DNA of 5,586 bases from Dehalococcoidia bacterium (lineage in GTDB: Bacteria; Chloroflexota; Dehalococcoidia; JAENJB01). A model generated the notes under the pieces. That model searched no databases. It saw only the letters and a list, made by a program, of their open reading frames with translations, and was not told the DNA's origin. A program made the translations under genes and the position numbers. The DNA lies in NCBI GenBank assembly GCA_030690705.1, contig JAUYGE010000164.1, forward strand, positions 1-5,586. Reading direction: 5' to 3'. Below, in pieces: positions 1-5,499 of the stretch (within the stretch, counting starts at the first letter, position 1; each line of letters begins with the position of its first letter).

Positions 1-91
1 CTGAGGCCATCCCGACCTGTCGGGAGGCCGAAGAATCTCCACCCTCAGTTCCAAGGAGATTCTTCGGTCGCCACGCTCCCTCAGAATGACA
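1..91. repeat. Palindromic intergenic element, copy A (left end cut by window)
   Basis: A non-coding MITE-like element lies downstream of the AOR gene. Its right terminal sequence TCAGAATGACA is at 81-91. The matching left terminus is represented only by CTGA at the window edge. Inside are a perfect 13-bp inverted repeat (CCGAAGAATCTCC at 28-40, GGAGATTCTTCGG at 55-67, 14-nt loop) and a small hairpin CCCGAC-CT-GTCGGG at 11-24. The order of parts (CTGA, GCCATC, hairpin, GGAGGCCGAAGAATCTC, spacer, AGATTCTTCG, TCAGAATGACA) is the same as in the copy at 2674-2818. I see no reading frame in it. It probably folds in RNA and could impede transcription running out of the AOR gene. It lacks a U-tract, so I do not call it a terminator. 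Confidence 0.8.
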
Positions 92-140
92 TAAGGGCTC
101 GGCAGGCGGAATGACAGGCACTGCCGGGCTCGCAATGACA
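84..140 (+). repeat. Three spaced copies of an AATGACA terminal motif
   Basis: GAATGACA occurs at 84-91 and 109-116, and CAATGACA at 133-140, so the copies are spaced 25 and 24 nt apart. The first is the terminus of the palindromic element. The other two look like extra or decayed copies of that terminus. Between them CGGCAG (100-105) and CTGCCG (121-126) can pair. This stretch fills most of the gap between the element and the AOR stop codon. It may reflect nested insertion or tandem duplication of the element end. Confidence 0.5.
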
Positions 141-162
141 GTAACGGAGAGGCCTTAGCCCC

Positions 163-1950
163 TCAGCGGTCCAGCACCGAAACCGCGAACTCCAGACCGA
201 CCTCCTTCAGGGTCTCCCTGGTCGGGATGCCCTCCTCCGTCAGGCCCTGGCTCTTGTACCAGTTGAGGCGGTTCTTGAAGAACTCTTCCTTGTTCAGGAT
301 GCGCGGCTCACCATACTTGGTGTAAATGGTCTCCGTGAAGAAGCGCTCAGGCAACACATCGTCGCGGTGGGGGACCAGGCCCTCCCTCATGGAAAAGCAG
401 CGCTCCAGCAGGGCCAGCCGCTTAATCATGGTATCCCACTCCGGGCGGGGAATGTCCCATCCCCGGGCCGCCTTCAGCAGGTCGAGCGACACCTGGTTTA
501 TGTCTCCGAAGACGCCCCTCAACGGGTTCGCCAGAAAGCTGCAGAAGGTCATCGAGTCCTGTATGAAGTTCCTGGCGTTGCAGCGGCCGCCCCCCGGGCC
601 GCCGTGCAGCTCGCCCACCGGGTTGATGGCCAGCCCGATGGCGTCCGTCATGCTGCCCCTCGGCTCATAGGAGGTGATGGCCACGCCCTTGTTGGTTATG
701 GCGTACGGCTTCGTCTTCTCTCCAAGCTTCTCAGAGGCGCGCTTCAGGCCCTCCGCCAGCGTATCGCCGATGCCCTCGCGCCGGACTATCTTCACCACCA
801 GCTTGGAGATGGCCTCCAGGTCTCCCCACTTCAGATCTATTCCCCCCAGGTCCTCCTTGGTGAGCATCCCGCGGTCGTACAGCTCGAGCGCCCAGGCAAC
901 CACGCCGGAAAGGTCCTCGCTGTCCGCCCCCAGGGTATCGACAAGAGCCGTCAGGTAGGTCTGGAGGTCGTAGCCCGCTATCATCACATTGGCGCTCCAC
1001 CCGCCGCCGTTGTCGTGCCTCATCTCCCCCACGTAGGGCCCGAGCGGCTCGTCGCGCCTCATGTAGGGGGCCTTGCAGCCGGTCATGCAGAGCGAGCAGC
1101 TATCGTTCCACACCTTGTACTGCTGCTCCATGACCACCGGGTTGCTCAAATCACAGATGGGGTCCCAGCCGAGCTGCTTGTTCTTGATCCCTTCCGTGGT
1201 GGCGTAGTACCTCTCCGGCACGGACACGTAGTGACTCCAGCGCCGGTTCTCCGCCACATAGGGACGGGACTCGCGGAAGAAGTGGGACAGCATGTAGAAC
1301 ATCTTCGCCGGATCGGCGTACTTCGGCGGACGCGTGCCTCGCACCACCACCCCCTTCAGGTTCTTGCTGCCCATCACCGCGCCGCCGCCGGTGCGGGCGG
1401 CGTAGTGGTAAACGTCGTGGCAGATGCCGGCGTTGCGGAGCAGGTTCTCCCCGGCCGGCCCGATGGTCAGCACCTGGAAGTTCTGGTCCGACAGCTCCTG
1501 CCTCACCTCGGTGCGAAGCGCATACTGGCTGGCCGGAACCAGCTTTCCCCACACATGGGAGGCGTCCCTTATTTCGACACGGTCATCCTTTATGTAAATA
1601 TAGACGGGCCGCTTCGCTTTGCCGGTGACCAGGAGCCCGGCGCTGTAGCCGGCGTTGACCATCTCGGCGCCGAAGTGACCGTTCACATTGGACTCGCCAC
1701 GCAGGCCGGTCAGCGGCGACTTGGCGCTGACATTGACCACGGAGCCGAAGAAGCCGGTTGTCGGCCCCACCCCGAAATAGACGATGTTCTCCACACCCAG
1801 CGGGTCCGACCCCTGAGGCACCCTGTCCCACAGGAGCTTGGCCCCCAGCCCTCTCCCCCCGAGGTACTGGCGGCACACCTCCGTGTAATCATGCACCTCC
1901 ACCTTCTCCCGGCTCAGGTCCACTTCCAGCAGTCTTATCTTCTCAGCCAT
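163..1950 (-). CDS. Aldehyde:ferredoxin oxidoreductase family protein (tungsten/molybdenum bis-pterin)
   Basis: Cytoplasmic AOR-family enzyme of 595 aa; family members are usually about 600-620 aa, so it looks complete. The N-terminal domain holds GGRGLGAKLL (31-40) and the SPLTGLRGESNVNGHFG region (78-94) typical of the pterin-binding sheet domain. CSLCMTGC at 285-292 gives three [4Fe-4S] ligands (C285, C288, C292), and C470 in DSMTFC is the likely fourth. DTLGAD (338-343) matches the DxxGxD/C pterin-binding motif. E309 and H449 (in ELHGGPGGG) sit where conserved active-site Glu and His residues are found in archaeal AORs. The family oxidises aldehydes to acids with low-potential electron transfer; some relatives reduce acids or aryl-CoA, and the sequence does not fix the substrate. 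The ATG lies one base after the stop of the iron-sulfur gene and has a strong SD, so the two are probably co-translated as subunits. No signal peptide is seen. Confidence 0.93.
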   Translation of the reverse strand: MAEKIRLLEVDLSREKVEVHDYTEVCRQYLGGRGLGAKLLWDRVPQGSDPLGVENIVYFGVGPTTGFFGSVVNVSAKSPLTGLRGESNVNGHFGAEMVNAGYSAGLLVTGKAKRPVYIYIKDDRVEIRDASHVWGKLVPASQYALRTEVRQELSDQNFQVLTIGPAGENLLRNAGICHDVYHYAARTGGGAVMGSKNLKGVVVRGTRPPKYADPAKMFYMLSHFFRESRPYVAENRRWSHYVSVPERYYATTEGIKNKQLGWDPICDLSNPVVMEQQYKVWNDSCSLCMTGCKAPYMRRDEPLGPYVGEMRHDNGGGWSANVMIAGYDLQTYLTALVDTLGADSEDLSGVVAWALELYDRGMLTKEDLGGIDLKWGDLEAISKLVVKIVRREGIGDTLAEGLKRASEKLGEKTKPYAITNKGVAITSYEPRGSMTDAIGLAINPVGELHGGPGGGRCNARNFIQDSMTFCSFLANPLRGVFGDINQVSLDLLKAARGWDIPRPEWDTMIKRLALLERCFSMREGLVPHRDDVLPERFFTETIYTKYGEPRILNKEEFFKNRLNWYKSQGLTEEGIPTRETLKEVGLEFAVSVLDR

Positions 1951-1951
1951 G

Positions 1952-2635
1952 CTACTCCCTCCATATCTCCTCCGGCAGCTTTACCGTCTTGTCCTTCGGC
2001 AGCGGGTACAACCTCTTGGAAAGGCACTCCGCTTTCATGTCAGGATGGATGCGGTCGAGGTGGCGGGGAAAGCGGGGCGCCAGAAACTCCAGCGCTCCAT
2101 TGGGACAGATGTCCACGCAGGCCGGACGCCGCTTCCCGTCCTTCTCGCACAGGTCGCAGACCAGGGCGTAATCGTACTTGGGCGCGTAGAAGTGGGGTAC
2201 CGCGGCCGGGCAGGCCTTGGCGCACGCCGCGCAGGAAACGCCCTTGCAGCGCTTGGCGTCAACCTTCGTATGAAAGGTCTCCTTATCATAGTAGATAACC
2301 GAGGGTATGACCGGGCAGGACTTCTCGCACTCCCTCTCCTGGGGCGGGCACTGGGCGCACACGTTCTGGACGGCCTTGGGCAGCGGCGTCAGATAGCGGT
2401 AGATTTGTATCCGCGAGAGCTCCCGGTTGAGCACTCCGAAGTGGTGAAAGGCACAGGCAATTTCACAGGCCCCGCAGCCGATGCAGAGGTCCCACCTCGC
2501 CTGAATATAGGCCACCCCCTCGGGGTAGGGCAGGTTCTCCATCCCCCAGCCCTCCCTGACCACCGCCACCGCGGCCGGCCCTGCGGAGCTTGAACTCTCC
2601 TGTCGCGGCGCACCCCATTTGTCTTTAGGCTTCAT
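1952..2635 (-). CDS. Four-cluster [4Fe-4S] ferredoxin-like electron-transfer subunit
   Basis: Protein of 227 aa in the DmsB/HycB/AorA-like polyferredoxin class. Sixteen cysteines fall into four groups: C51-x2-C54-x2-C57-x3-C61; C93-x2-C96-x6-C103-x3-C107; C130-x4-C135-x2-C138-x3-C142; C160-x2-C163-x9-C173-x3-C177. This is enough for four [4Fe-4S] clusters. About 50 residues precede the first cysteine, rich in Ser, Ala and Pro, with no twin-arginine or Sec signal, so it should be cytoplasmic. The ATG at 2635 is chosen over an in-frame TTG at 2650 because GGAGGG lies 7 nt upstream of the ATG and overlaps that TTG. It is directly followed by the AOR gene. AOR homologues with such a subunit (Aromatoleum-type AOR; BamB with BamC) use it to wire the catalytic subunit to further acceptors, and that is the likely role here. 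Confidence 0.9.
   Translation of the reverse strand: MKPKDKWGAPRQESSSSAGPAAVAVVREGWGMENLPYPEGVAYIQARWDLCIGCGACEIACAFHHFGVLNRELSRIQIYRYLTPLPKAVQNVCAQCPPQERECEKSCPVIPSVIYYDKETFHTKVDAKRCKGVSCAACAKACPAAVPHFYAPKYDYALVCDLCEKDGKRRPACVDICPNGALEFLAPRFPRHLDRIHPDMKAECLSKRLYPLPKDKTVKLPEEIWRE
1955..1962 (-). promoter_or_regulatory. Ribosome binding site of the AOR gene
   Basis: The minus strand reads GGAGGGAG, four bases before the ATG at 1950-1948, and lies inside the last codons of the iron-sulfur gene. The stop TAG (1954-1952) falls between this SD and the ATG, which favours translational coupling and fixes the AOR start. Confidence 0.75.
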
Positions 2636-2642
2636 TGCACTA

Positions 2643-2648
2643 CCCTCC
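2643..2648 (-). promoter_or_regulatory. Ribosome binding site deciding the iron-sulfur gene start
   Basis: GGAGGG on the minus strand lies 7 nt before the ATG at 2635-2633. It overlaps the alternative TTG start at 2650-2648, so the upstream start can be set aside. Confidence 0.75.
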
Positions 2649-2673
2649 AATTACCACAAGACTATCCCTACAC

Positions 2674-2818
2674 TGTCATTCTGAAGCCATCCGCCACTGG
2701 CGGAGGCCGAAGAATCTCAGGGCGCGAGGCCTGCTCGTGCAACACCAACCCCACCCACAGATTCTTCGTCCCCTTCGCTTCGCTCAGGGCTTCGGCTCAC
2801 TCGCTCCTCAGAATGACA
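2674..2818. repeat. Palindromic intergenic element, copy B (complete)
   Basis: A complete element lies between the flavoprotein stop and the iron-sulfur gene. Its perfect 11-bp terminal inverted repeats are TGTCATTCTGA (2674-2684) and TCAGAATGACA (2808-2818). Its inner arms are CGAAGAATCT (2708-2717) and AGATTCTTCG (2759-2768). A small hairpin CCGCC-ACT-GGCGG lies at 2691-2703. The loop between the inner arms is 41 nt, against 14 nt in copy A. A segment with TTCGCTTCGCTCAGGGCTTC (about 2774-2793) sits between the right inner arm and the terminus and is largely absent from copy A. No transposase frame is present, so any movement would need an enzyme supplied in trans. The element separates the flavoprotein gene from the iron-sulfur/AOR pair and may attenuate read-through between them. 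Confidence 0.85.
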
Positions 2819-2833
2819 TTCATGACATGACTC

Positions 2834-4000
2834 TCACCGTGCCCCCCTGATTGAATGCCACAGAGCCCGAAACGGCTCATGCCTCAACGCCCTTAAGAGC
2901 ACCCTCCCATGCCAGTCGAAAGCAGAACCCTCGGCAGCCAGCATGGAATCGACAACACCATCAGTGCCCAGCCATCCGAACAGCCACTCTATCTGACCAT
3001 CGGTGAACCGTTCATGCACCCGCCGCGCCAGATAGCCCAGTTGCAACTCGCGCCCCAGGCTGGCCCGCCACAGCTTCTCATACTGGCGCAGCCGGGATGG
3101 GGAGAAGTCCTCCTTCTTGAGGGCTTCGTCCAGCACCTCCACCAGCGCCCGCGCCCCTATCAGTCCGTAGTATATTCCTCCGCCTGTCATCGGTTTCACC
3201 TGGCCCGCCGCCTCTCCCACCACCAGGACCCGCGGACCATAAGTCCTGGGCAAAGGCCGGAGCGGGATAGACCCGTAGCTTATCTTCCCCTCGTTCTTGA
3301 TGACTTTTCCCCGTAGCCTGACATATTCCAGAAAAGACTTCAAATTCTCCCCCGGGTTGCGGCGAGTGAGAAGCCCGGCGAGAGCGCGTCCTTCGAATGT
3401 CGGCGCCAGCCAGGCGAATCCCGACCTGTCGGGACGGTGAAAATAGACCTCCACCTCATTCAGCCCATCGATGCCAATCTCGCACTGGGCGCCAACCACA
3501 AAATCACCGATAGTGCCCATGCCCAGCTTTTGCGGCAACGGGCTGCCGAAGCCGCAGGCGAGGACAACCACCTTCGCCTCCAGAGGCGCAGCCCGTCCTG
3601 AAACATCCACCGCAACCGACGAGCCCCCGGAACGTACCGACCTGACCCCACCACCCAGGAGGTACTCCACTCCTTTCCCCTGCGCCCAACGGGCCAGCTC
3701 GGCATCGAAGACCGGGCGGTGGACAATGTAGGCCTGCGTTTCCTCCTTGCTCACCCTGATAAGGCGACCTGAGGGTGAAAAAAGACTGGCCGCCCTGGCC
3801 TCCCGGACTATCGCACTGCCAGCCATCTGAGCGAGGGGCAGCATTGAAAAGGCCTCCCTCCCGATGATGCCGGTGCAGCAGACATCCTCGCCTATGATGT
3901 TCTTGCGCTCGCAGACGACGACGCGGTGGCCCCTGCCCGCCAACTCGCCGGCGGCGTAGCTGCCAACCGGCCCACCCCCAACTACGATGACATCAAACAT
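2834..4000 (-). CDS. FAD-dependent oxidoreductase, geranylgeranyl reductase family
   Basis: Flavoprotein of 388 aa, a normal length for the family. It begins with the Rossmann dinucleotide motif VIVVGGGPVGS (4-14) and the ribose-binding acid E31 after a beta strand. GEDVCCTGIIG (37-47) corresponds to the conserved Cys-Gly segment of geranylgeranyl-reductase-like proteins. VGEAAGQVKPMTGGGIYYG (261-279) is the classic second FAD-binding motif, and IPLRPLP (245-251) is also typical. Relatives reduce isoprenoid double bonds in lipids or quinones, or act on other hydrophobic substrates; archaeal lipid reductases can take electrons from ferredoxin. The substrate here cannot be told. AGG and GAG in the 12 nt before the ATG can serve as SD. 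It lies upstream of the iron-sulfur/AOR pair on the same strand, about 200 nt away, with a palindromic element between. A functional link is possible but not shown. Confidence 0.88.
   Translation of the reverse strand: MFDVIVVGGGPVGSYAAGELAGRGHRVVVCERKNIIGEDVCCTGIIGREAFSMLPLAQMAGSAIVREARAASLFSPSGRLIRVSKEETQAYIVHRPVFDAELARWAQGKGVEYLLGGGVRSVRSGGSSVAVDVSGRAAPLEAKVVVLACGFGSPLPQKLGMGTIGDFVVGAQCEIGIDGLNEVEVYFHRPDRSGFAWLAPTFEGRALAGLLTRRNPGENLKSFLEYVRLRGKVIKNEGKISYGSIPLRPLPRTYGPRVLVVGEAAGQVKPMTGGGIYYGLIGARALVEVLDEALKKEDFSPSRLRQYEKLWRASLGRELQLGYLARRVHERFTDGQIEWLFGWLGTDGVVDSMLAAEGSAFDWHGRVLLRALRHEPFRALWHSIRGAR
3419..3434. repeat. 16-bp perfect palindrome inside the flavoprotein gene, shared with element copy A
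   Basis: TCCCGACCTGTCGGGA is a perfect palindrome apart from the central CT. Its inner 14 bases are identical to the small hairpin module at 11-24 of element copy A. Read on the coding strand it covers part of residues 190-194 (P-D-R-S-G) of the flavoprotein without disturbing the frame. Confidence 0.7.
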
Positions 4001-4005
4001 CTTCT

Positions 4006-4169
4006 CTACCTGACGTCCACCCAGAAGATGAGTGTTTTGTAGGCCTTGTCATCACCATGGCATAGCCGGGCACGACCCGTATCCCCAGCACCGGACCGTC
4101 CGCCAGGAGCGCCACGGGCACCAGGACTAACGATAATAACGCTGCAAAAAGAAGGTCCAGCCTGTCACC
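4006..4169 (-). pseudogene. Internally deleted remnant of a DUF1616-like membrane protein gene
   Basis: One minus-strand frame, opening after a TGA at 4172-4170, reads DRLDLLFAALLSLVLVPVAL then LADGPVLGIRVVPGYAMVM. This is a hydrophobic segment resembling the N-terminus of DUF1616 proteins (LDLL...GLPFVLFLPGYAL). A second frame just downstream reads DDKAYKTLIFWVDVR and then stops at 4008-4006, resembling a beta-strand C-terminal end. The frame changes at about 4045-4065. The simplest reading is that the N- and C-terminal ends of one gene are joined by a large out-of-frame deletion. The stop lies 5 nt before the flavoprotein ATG, as expected for a former operon neighbour, and its last codons supply that gene's SD. 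There is no in-frame start codon next to the N-terminal piece. The family assignment is from memory of the motif and is tentative. Confidence 0.45.
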
Positions 4170-4571
4170 TCACGACAAAATCTTATGATAACCCATAGTC
4201 CGGGCTCTTGGCAACGGGAAGGGGGTAACGGGTTACGCCCCGTGCAGTTGGCGAGCATACCCTTGAAGTCCGTGATTTGATTTGTTTTGTAGCAGGAAAT
4301 GATTTTCTTCAGCTTCAGTGGGACGCACTCTTGAGTACGCAGGGCGGTCGCTCGGCGCCGCTCGAAATTGCCACAATACGCTCGATTCGTTTTGTCAAAA
4401 TCAGTTGAATGAGGATGCCCCGGACCACTCTGCTCAGGAAGCTGCTGGGCGTTTTGTCGAATCCGGACTTTAACGAATGCCACTTCACCAGCAGCTTCGA
4501 GGCACCTTTGAGGATGCGATGGTCTCTGTTCATTGCGTGTTCCCGAATCGGTCTTGCGGAGAAGGCAAGGC
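4170..4571. other. Stretch without a confident gene; competing open frames
   Basis: About 400 bases with no assignable gene. On the minus strand one frame is open from 4588 to 4127 (153 aa) and another from 4533 to 4315 (72 aa, starting MNRDHRILKG, basic). A plus-strand frame of 58 aa (4409-4585) contains TTLLRKLLGV, faintly like the start of some ISL3-type transposases, but the rest does not follow that family. None has a convincing ribosome binding site or family pattern; the 72-aa frame has only a weak GGGA before its ATG. The stretch lies between a broken gene and a low-GC accessory module, so decayed mobile or accessory DNA is the most likely content. Confidence 0.4.
4221..4241. other. 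Strong GC-rich hairpin, no U-tract
   Basis: GGGG (4221-4224) plus GTAAC (4225-4229) pair with GTTAC (4232-4236) and CCCC (4238-4241). The loop is GG and one G is bulged at 4237, giving nine base pairs. No T-run follows on either strand, so it is not a standard intrinsic terminator. It may be the stem of a small decayed palindromic repeat. Confidence 0.45.
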
Positions 4572-4721
4572 ATGGAGCAGGATAGCATAGGTGTTTCGAG
4601 TGAGCAAGGCGATTATGTCCTGCCGGCAGGGTGAGAGATGGAGGAAGAGGTCATGGGCAGCGATGAAAACTATTCAAAGCAGCGCTTGCCAGATGAGTTG
4701 GTTTCGACTAGTATTAGGTAA
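4572..4721 (+). other. Two very short same-phase frames split by one TGA (possible decayed small gene)
   Basis: From ATG 4572 the frame reads MEQDSIGVSSEQGDYVLPAG and stops at TGA 4632-4634. In the same phase it continues from ATG 4638 or ATG 4653 (MGSDENYSKQRLPDELV...) to TAA 4719-4721. GGAGGAAGAGG lies just before ATG 4653 and would be a good SD for a 22-aa peptide. The acidic, non-repetitive residue content looks more like coding sequence than chance. It could be a small gene broken by one nonsense change, a leader peptide for the downstream DUF4258 gene, or chance. I do not recognise a family. Confidence 0.25.
4686..4714 (+). promoter_or_regulatory. Candidate sigma-70-type promoter for the DUF4258-DUF2283 operon
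   Basis: TTGCCA (4686-4691) and TAGTAT (4709-4714) are separated by exactly 17 nt, 32 nt before the DUF4258 ATG. The -35 box matches consensus at 5 of 6 positions and the -10 box at 4 of 6. If the short frame ending at 4721 is really translated, this would lie inside it and a promoter further upstream would be needed. Confidence 0.3.
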
Positions 4722-4746
4722 GCCTTCAGTAAAGAAAAGTAAGGTC

Positions 4747-4980
4747 ATGCAATTCGACTACACTGATCATGCCGAAGAGAACATTGGTGAAAGAGGGCTT
4801 AGCAAGCAGGTGATAGAAAGCGCCGTAACGAACCCAGACGAGGTAGTGGAAGGCAGTCTTGGGAGAAAGATAGCGCACAAGATGATAGGAACCAAGCTGC
4901 TGAGGGTTGTTTATGGACAGCAGGGCAACGTTCTTATCATCGTCACGGCATACTATGCAAAGCCAGAAAGATATAGGTGA
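4747..4980 (+). CDS. DUF4258 domain protein (possible toxin-like partner)
   Basis: Small soluble protein of 77 aa made up of essentially one DUF4258 domain. Visible family features are the N-terminal Y-T-x-H-A pattern with H8, ERGLS (15-19), NPDEVVEG (29-36), GRKIAHK (39-45), LLRVVY (51-56) and TAYYAKPERY (67-76). The ATG at 4747 is preferred over a frame extending up to 4591 because the family begins within a few residues of the Tyr-Thr-x-His motif and the upstream translation looks non-coding. The SD is weak (AAGG only 2 nt upstream). It precedes a DUF2283 gene by 5 nt. DUF4258 and DUF2283 genes often travel together, and their fold and size recall RelE/BrnT-type toxins with small partners, but activity is not established. 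It appears less GC-rich than the AOR region, which suggests separate acquisition. Confidence 0.85.
   Translation: MQFDYTDHAEENIGERGLSKQVIESAVTNPDEVVEGSLGRKIAHKMIGTKLLRVVYGQQGNVLIIVTAYYAKPERYR
4975..4979 (+). promoter_or_regulatory. Ribosome binding site of the DUF2283 gene
   Basis: AGGTG lies 6 nt before the ATG at 4986 and overlaps the TGA (4978-4980) of the DUF4258 gene. It favours ATG 4986 over the in-frame GTG at 4977, which is itself part of this SD, and suggests coupling between the two genes. Confidence 0.6.
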
Positions 4981-4985
4981 ATACC

Positions 4986-5234
4986 ATGAAGATAACATAT
5001 GATCCCAGAGCGGACGCGATGAACATCAAATTCCAGGAAGGCAAGTATGATGTCAGCCAAGAGGTGGCTGACGGCATCATCATAGACTATACGAAAACTG
5101 GCAAAGTGATAAGGATAGAGATCCTGGATGCCTCAAAGAGGATGCCCAAGGAAAGCATAAGAGACATAGTTGTCGGGATGCCTGTCCAGACTCATCATCA
5201 CATCGTGCACGGCGGCCGCTCGGCTTCCTCCTAG
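4986..5234 (+). CDS. DUF2283 domain protein (possible antitoxin-like partner of DUF4258)
   Basis: Small soluble protein of 82 aa. MKITYDPRADAMNIKF (1-16), EVADGIIIDY (26-35) and VIRIEILDASKR (41-52) are the standard DUF2283 beta-strand pattern, so the domain is complete by about residue 52. The remaining 30 residues include QTHHHIVHGGRSASS at the end. The last part is encoded by much more GC-rich DNA than the body and ends two bases before a decayed CRISPR repeat, so this tail may be recent read-through into the array edge. It is translated from an SD overlapping the DUF4258 stop, so the pair is an operon. A role as the neutralising or regulatory partner is inferred from pairing and size, and no DNA-binding motif is visible. 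Confidence 0.85.
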   Translation: MKITYDPRADAMNIKFQEGKYDVSQEVADGIIIDYTKTGKVIRIEILDASKRMPKESIRDIVVGMPVQTHHHIVHGGRSASS

Positions 5235-5236
5235 GC

Positions 5237-5268
5237 ACCCCCGCCAACGCCCCCGTGCGGGGGGCGAC
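5237..5268 (-). repeat. Decayed terminal CRISPR repeat
   Basis: Positions 5247-5268 match the repeat consensus except for the two loop bases, where TG replaces CA. Positions 5237-5246 are almost entirely diverged. The lost part is the ATTGAAAC (handle) side in the crRNA direction, which no spacer downstream would need. This fits the trailer end of the array. It begins two bases after the DUF2283 stop codon. Confidence 0.85.
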
Positions 5269-5499
5269 GGCCAATTCAGTTTCTTGTCCTCAGGCTTCTC
5301 CATGTTTCAATCCACGCCCCCGCACGGGGGGCGACGCAGTTATCATACCGTTCAAAGACTTCAAAAGGGTTTCAATCCACGCCCCCGCACGGGGGGCGAC
5401 CCAAGCAACACGCCGAATGGGAGGCAGAGTATGAGTTTCAATCCACGCCCCCGCACGGGGGGCGACTCGGGGTTGTCCGTAGTATTCTCGGTATAATAG

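Noticed and set aside
92..162. Intrinsic terminator for the AOR gene
   Set aside because: CGGCAG/CTGCCG can form a weak stem, but no U-tract follows on the minus strand.
163..1950. Naming the AOR-family gene bamB (class II benzoyl-CoA reductase) or aor
   Set aside because: The pairing with a polyferredoxin fits either, and no residue I can read settles the substrate. No ligase, diene-CoA hydratase or other aromatic-pathway gene is in the window.
367..2298. A 643-residue plus-strand open frame opposite the AOR and iron-sulfur genes
   Set aside because: It is antisense to two genes with clear family motifs and correct ribosome binding sites. Its translation is rich in Arg, Ala, Pro, Gly and His with no domain, as expected for a shadow frame in GC-rich DNA.
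4315..4533. 72-aa basic hypothetical protein on the minus strand
   Set aside because: Only a weak GGGA precedes the start, no family is recognised, and overlapping open frames exist on both strands, so coding cannot be supported.
4409..4585. ISL3-type transposase N-terminal fragment on the plus strand
   Set aside because: Only TTLLRKLLGV resembles that family. The expected Cys-containing zinc-binding segment does not follow in any plus frame, and there is no spaced SD before the ATG.
4591..4746. N-terminal extension of the DUF4258 protein starting at a GTG at 4591
   Set aside because: The extra 52 residues have no family counterpart and overlap a different frame and a candidate promoter. 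ATG 4747 matches the expected family start.
5205..5236. A further decayed CRISPR repeat inside the end of the DUF2283 gene
   Set aside because: GCACGG at 5207-5212 resembles the repeat core, but it lies only 48 nt from the matching point in the next repeat, against the usual 65-67, and flanking similarity is poor.
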